In this document: piece by piece, positions 61,651 through 64,000 of the stretch | Position numbering within the stretch: position 1 is the first letter of the stretch | Layout: each line of letters starts with the position of its first letter | Source of the DNA: CAZYQW01 sp964649825 | Lineage (GTDB): Bacteria > Planctomycetota > B15-G4 > JADJEK01 | Length of the DNA: 64,000 nt | Direction: 5' to 3' | Assembly (NCBI GenBank): GCA_964649825.1 | Contig: CAZYQW010000138.1 | Span: forward strand, 1-64,000 | Notes under the pieces: generated by a model | The model's input: only the letters and a program-made list of their open reading frames with translations | What the model was told of the DNA's origin: nothing | Databases searched by the model: none | Position numbers and translations under genes: made by a program

Positions 61651-62865
61651 TCAGTCCTCGACGACGGACTTCGCCGCGGCTCGCACCTTCTCCGCGAGGG
61701 CGGCGCGGCGGTCTCGCGACCGCTTCCAATACTGGAAGCCGGACACGTTCCCGGTCGCGCCGCTCAGCCGCTCCTTGACCTCGCTTCCGAACGCGCCGAC
61801 CGGGTCGTACGGGTCCCAGATCGGCGACGGCAGGGGGTGCTTCGCCAGGAACTCGCGGAGCGCCACCAGCGTCGCGGCCACGTCACCCTTCTCGAACTCC
61901 AGCATGAGATCGAGCTGGTGACGCAGAGCGAACTGCTCGCCCGAGACGGCGTCGTAGTCATACCGCTTCAGGCGGCTCGGCAGGCCGACGTCGGGCGCAA
62001 GCACGAGAGCGTAGGAAGCGGCCTCGATGAAGCCGCGATACTGCCGATACGTGAGGAACGCGTGCTGGTTCTTGTCGTGCTGCGTCTGCAAGGTCCAACG
62101 CTTCCCGACCTCGGGCGCGAAGTTGCCGACGAAGTCGGCGAGCATCGCGTCGTAGAAGAACACCTCTTCGGGAGTTCCCGCCGTACGGTCGAGCGCCTCG
62201 TAGAACGACTCTTCGCCGTACGGTCCCCAGTTGCGCCATGTCTCGAGGAACTGAGCGAACCGATCGGCCGAGACATCGATGTCGAGGCGCCGCTGGATCT
62301 CGGCGATCGCGAGCTCGGTCTCGGGAAGTCCTCCGTTGAGCAGCGCCTCCAACTGGGCCTTCGTGTCGACGTCGGCCAACCCCGGCGCCTTCCTCTTGCG
62401 GATGGCCGCCGCGAGCGCCTTGTTCTTGTCGTCCAGCGCGAGGAGTTCGCGAAACCCGAAGCGGTACATCACCTGCTGCGGCAGGGGAAACACGCGTTCG
62501 CCCGATGGCCCCTTCGCTTCCTTGGTCGTGCGCCCGCGGAACTTCTTCTTCTTCTGCTCCGACTCCTCGGGATAGGCGAGCTCGGCGGCGATCTGGCGCA
62601 GCCCCTTCCAGGTCGGGTTCTCCTCGCTGGAACCCGACGCGAACTCCGGCACGGTCGACGTCACGTGCTCCCACGCGGCGTGGAACACCTCTTCTGTCTT
62701 CTTCCCCCGGCAGAGCTTCGAGAACCGCGCCGTCGCATCGGGAACGACGTCGATCGCGAGCGCGGCTCGATCGTTGGAGGGAGTTGATTTCGCGGCCGGC
62801 GCCGCACGCGCCGTCGTGGCGATGCACGCTGCGCTCAGCGCCAGAGCGAATCGGAATCGGCACAT
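61651..62865 (-). CDS. Exported protein of unknown function
   Basis: The 404 residues have a signal peptide (CRFRFALALSAACIATTARA) and then mixed helical sequence with charged clusters (EESEQKKKKFRGRTTKEAKG, KNKALAAAIRKRKAPGLADV) and aromatic/Tyr/Trp stretches (ETWRNWGPYGEESFYEALDR). No domain is recognised. GGAG seven bases before ATG 62865 supports the start. The frame extends to 63033 but overlaps the upstream region of the DUF1844 gene. It is divergent from the DUF1844 gene and may share a regulatory region with it. Confidence 0.6.
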   Translation of the reverse strand: MCRFRFALALSAACIATTARAAPAAKSTPSNDRAALAIDVVPDATARFSKLCRGKKTEEVFHAAWEHVTSTVPEFASGSSEENPTWKGLRQIAAELAYPEESEQKKKKFRGRTTKEAKGPSGERVFPLPQQVMYRFGFRELLALDDKNKALAAAIRKRKAPGLADVDTKAQLEALLNGGLPETELAIAEIQRRLDIDVSADRFAQFLETWRNWGPYGEESFYEALDRTAGTPEEVFFYDAMLADFVGNFAPEVGKRWTLQTQHDKNQHAFLTYRQYRGFIEAASYALVLAPDVGLPSRLKRYDYDAVSGEQFALRHQLDLMLEFEKGDVAATLVALREFLAKHPLPSPIWDPYDPVGAFGSEVKERLSGATGNVSGFQYWKRSRDRRAALAEKVRAAAKSVVED

Positions 62866-62932
62866 GGTCGCACTCCGGTAGTGACAGACACTCGATTCAT
62901 CAGAGACTCTTCGGACTGATAGACTCCGCGCC

Positions 62933-63214
62933 ATGGTGAAACTCCCGTCGCCGGGTGACATCCCGCCCGTCACGTTCAAGAACTTCGTGACCGAGCTCGC
63001 GTCGACCGCCCTCGTCTGCCTCGGCCACATCACTCATCCCGTGTCGGGGCGACGTCAGACCGACGTCGCCCGCGCCGCTCACGTGATCGGTCTCCTGGCG
63101 ATGGTCGCCGAGAAGACGGAGGGAAACCTCGACGAGAATGAGCAGGCGTACCTCGTCACGGTGCTCCAGGATCTCAAGGAGAAGCTGGAGACGGCGCAGG
63201 ACCAGCCGAACTGA
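62933..63214 (+). CDS. DUF1844 family protein
   Basis: The 93 residues match DUF1844, a short helical family of unknown function found near translation or nucleotide genes in many bacteria: TFKNFVTELASTALVCLGHI, then DVARAAHVIGLLAMVAEKTE and YLVTVLQDLKEKLE. ATG 62933 is used; GTG 62936 is an alternative. TAGACT (62920-62925) ends seven bases before ATG and could be a -10 element, which would make a nearly leaderless transcript. The 3' end overlaps the convergent lipoprotein gene by 41 bases. Confidence 0.88.
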   Translation: MVKLPSPGDIPPVTFKNFVTELASTALVCLGHITHPVSGRRQTDVARAAHVIGLLAMVAEKTEGNLDENEQAYLVTVLQDLKEKLETAQDQPN

Positions 63215-63905
63215 GCGACTCCCGCCACCTTCGGATCGCCTCCAGCTGGGACCTCGGCATCTCGTCCTTCGCGCCGTACACGCGGTAACCGTGCTCCTCG
63301 TCGAACCGCAGGCGAAGGGCGCGCACCGCCGCCGCGCGCACGCGGGCATCGTCCGAGGCGAGGCGGTCGAGAAGCTCCTCGACCGAAGGCCCTTCGACGT
63401 CGTCGCGAAGGAGGTCGTGGTTCGCGAATCCGGTCAGGAAGTCGAGGAACTCGGCGGGTCGAAGCGCGAAGTCGACGCCGACGATCGCGACGTTGGTCGT
63501 GATGCCCAAGTCCAACAGACCCCGGTCGGAGAGGTGCGTCAGATCGAGCGTCCACTCGCGGAACCCGGGGTCGCCGTAGAGCGGGTACGCGTGATCGACG
63601 AGGTTCGAGCCTTCGCTCCGGAAGTACTCATGGATGTAGAACGGCCCGATCCCGAGCTCGCTCCGCTCCTCCTGCCAGACGTCGAGCAGTCCGTCCTTCA
63701 GCCCGGTCCAGTAGATCCCTCGGTACGACCCGAAGCCGACCTGCAGGAGCTTCGTGGCCCGAAGATTGAACTCGAGTCCCTCCGAGTACCCGATCGAAAG
63801 GTCGAGGGTCTGCGCGAGGTCGCGGCCGCGATCGGTCATGAAGACGCAACCGGGTCCGAAGCCCAAGACGGCGAGCAAGCAAAGGTTCCGCAACAGGGGC
63901 CTCAC
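63174..63905 (-). CDS. Lipoprotein with HEAT-like C-terminal helices
   Basis: The 243 residues begin with a lipoprotein signal (LLRNLCLLAVLGFGPGC). The first ~160 residues are beta-rich with many aromatics (GFGSYRGIYWTGLKDGLLDV, GIGPFYIHEYFRSEG) and no known domain. The end is a short HEAT-like pair (SVEELLDRLASDDARVRAAA). The family is not recognised; the length and lipobox suggest an outer-membrane-associated protein. Start 63905 is the first codon of the signal. It overlaps the DUF1844 gene at its 3' end by 41 bases (63174-63214) in convergent orientation. Confidence 0.65.
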   Translation of the reverse strand: MRPLLRNLCLLAVLGFGPGCVFMTDRGRDLAQTLDLSIGYSEGLEFNLRATKLLQVGFGSYRGIYWTGLKDGLLDVWQEERSELGIGPFYIHEYFRSEGSNLVDHAYPLYGDPGFREWTLDLTHLSDRGLLDLGITTNVAIVGVDFALRPAEFLDFLTGFANHDLLRDDVEGPSVEELLDRLASDDARVRAAAVRALRLRFDEEHGYRVYGAKDEMPRSQLEAIRRWRESLSSAGPAPSPASP

Positions 63906-64000
63906 GAGGGCTATGTGGATGCCACCAACGCGCCCGAAGCGTCGGGCCCCTTGTACGGGGCTCCCGCGCCGACATCAAGGGAATGGGAGACATGAGGACA

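Overview
The window is GC-rich, densely coded DNA from a Gram-negative bacterium, most likely an uncultured planctomycete. The evidence is a combination of traits. Several secreted proteins carry a C-terminal module beginning Y-G-x-G-C and ending S/T-N-x-hydrophobic. There are many FG-GAP/VCBS propeller proteins. An ECF sigma factor without the usual acidic patch overlaps a TPR-carrying Ser/Thr kinase gene, and an FHA-sigma54 activator gene is joined to a second membrane kinase gene. A kdsB-pyrG operon implies Kdo lipopolysaccharide and so an outer membrane. The phylum is inferred from these traits, not from a marker gene. I see no rRNA, tRNA, CRISPR array, insertion sequence or prophage.

Layout. 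1-2000: the end of an unknown gene and a class III nucleotide cyclase anchored downstream of its catalytic domain. 2147-7095: secreted or enzymatic singletons (LamG-like protein, VOC protein, secreted metallopeptidase, NHL-type propeller, an unknown). 7223-11502: an RND pump and its adaptor. 11648-17060: a candidate small ORF, a DUF1579 protein and two large FG-GAP secreted proteins. 17086-26804: a minus-strand run with two coupled FG-GAP proteins, a histidine-kinase fragment without an ATPase domain, two coiled-coil envelope proteins, two zinc-ribbon/TM2-like membrane proteins, a di-haem DUF1111 oxidoreductase and a further propeller protein. 27129-30986: the FHA-GAF-sigma54 activator followed by a Ser/Thr kinase with RDD and TM2-like membrane parts.

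31054-38623: a small secreted CxxC protein, a sulfotransferase, a MacB-like ABC export set (ATPase, permease, HlyD-type adaptor) and a Na/phosphate symporter fused to a PhoU-like domain. 38627-45213: a GNAT enzyme, a PepSY-like lipoprotein and a coupled three-gene operon (large exported protein, membrane histidine kinase, sigma54 response regulator started at TTG). 45300-47491: divergent mtnP and cysK with a well-defined control region between them. 47522-54956: sigma factor plus TPR kinase, a secreted module protein, anmK, a LysM protein and a RIO/LPS-kinase-like protein. 55123-58042: a lipoprotein-kdsB-pyrG operon that would make CTP and then CMP-Kdo. 58099-60285: BtpA, a BNR propeller and a MoaD/ThiS-fold protein ending in Gly-Gly. 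60401-63905: a beta-helix protein, two unknown exported proteins and a DUF1844 protein.

The genes fall mainly into envelope biogenesis, secreted propellers and phosphorylation-based regulation. The strongest leads are the sigma factor likely switched on by kinase phosphorylation, the BtpA/BNR/MoaD-GG module, the zinc/TM2/coiled-coil cluster beside an ATPase-less kinase fragment, and the layered operator in front of cysK. Many starts were moved from the longest frame to an internal codon because a purine-rich ribosome site lies 5-9 bases upstream; several are GTG or TTG and overlap the previous stop by 4 bases (ATGA, GTGA or TTGA).
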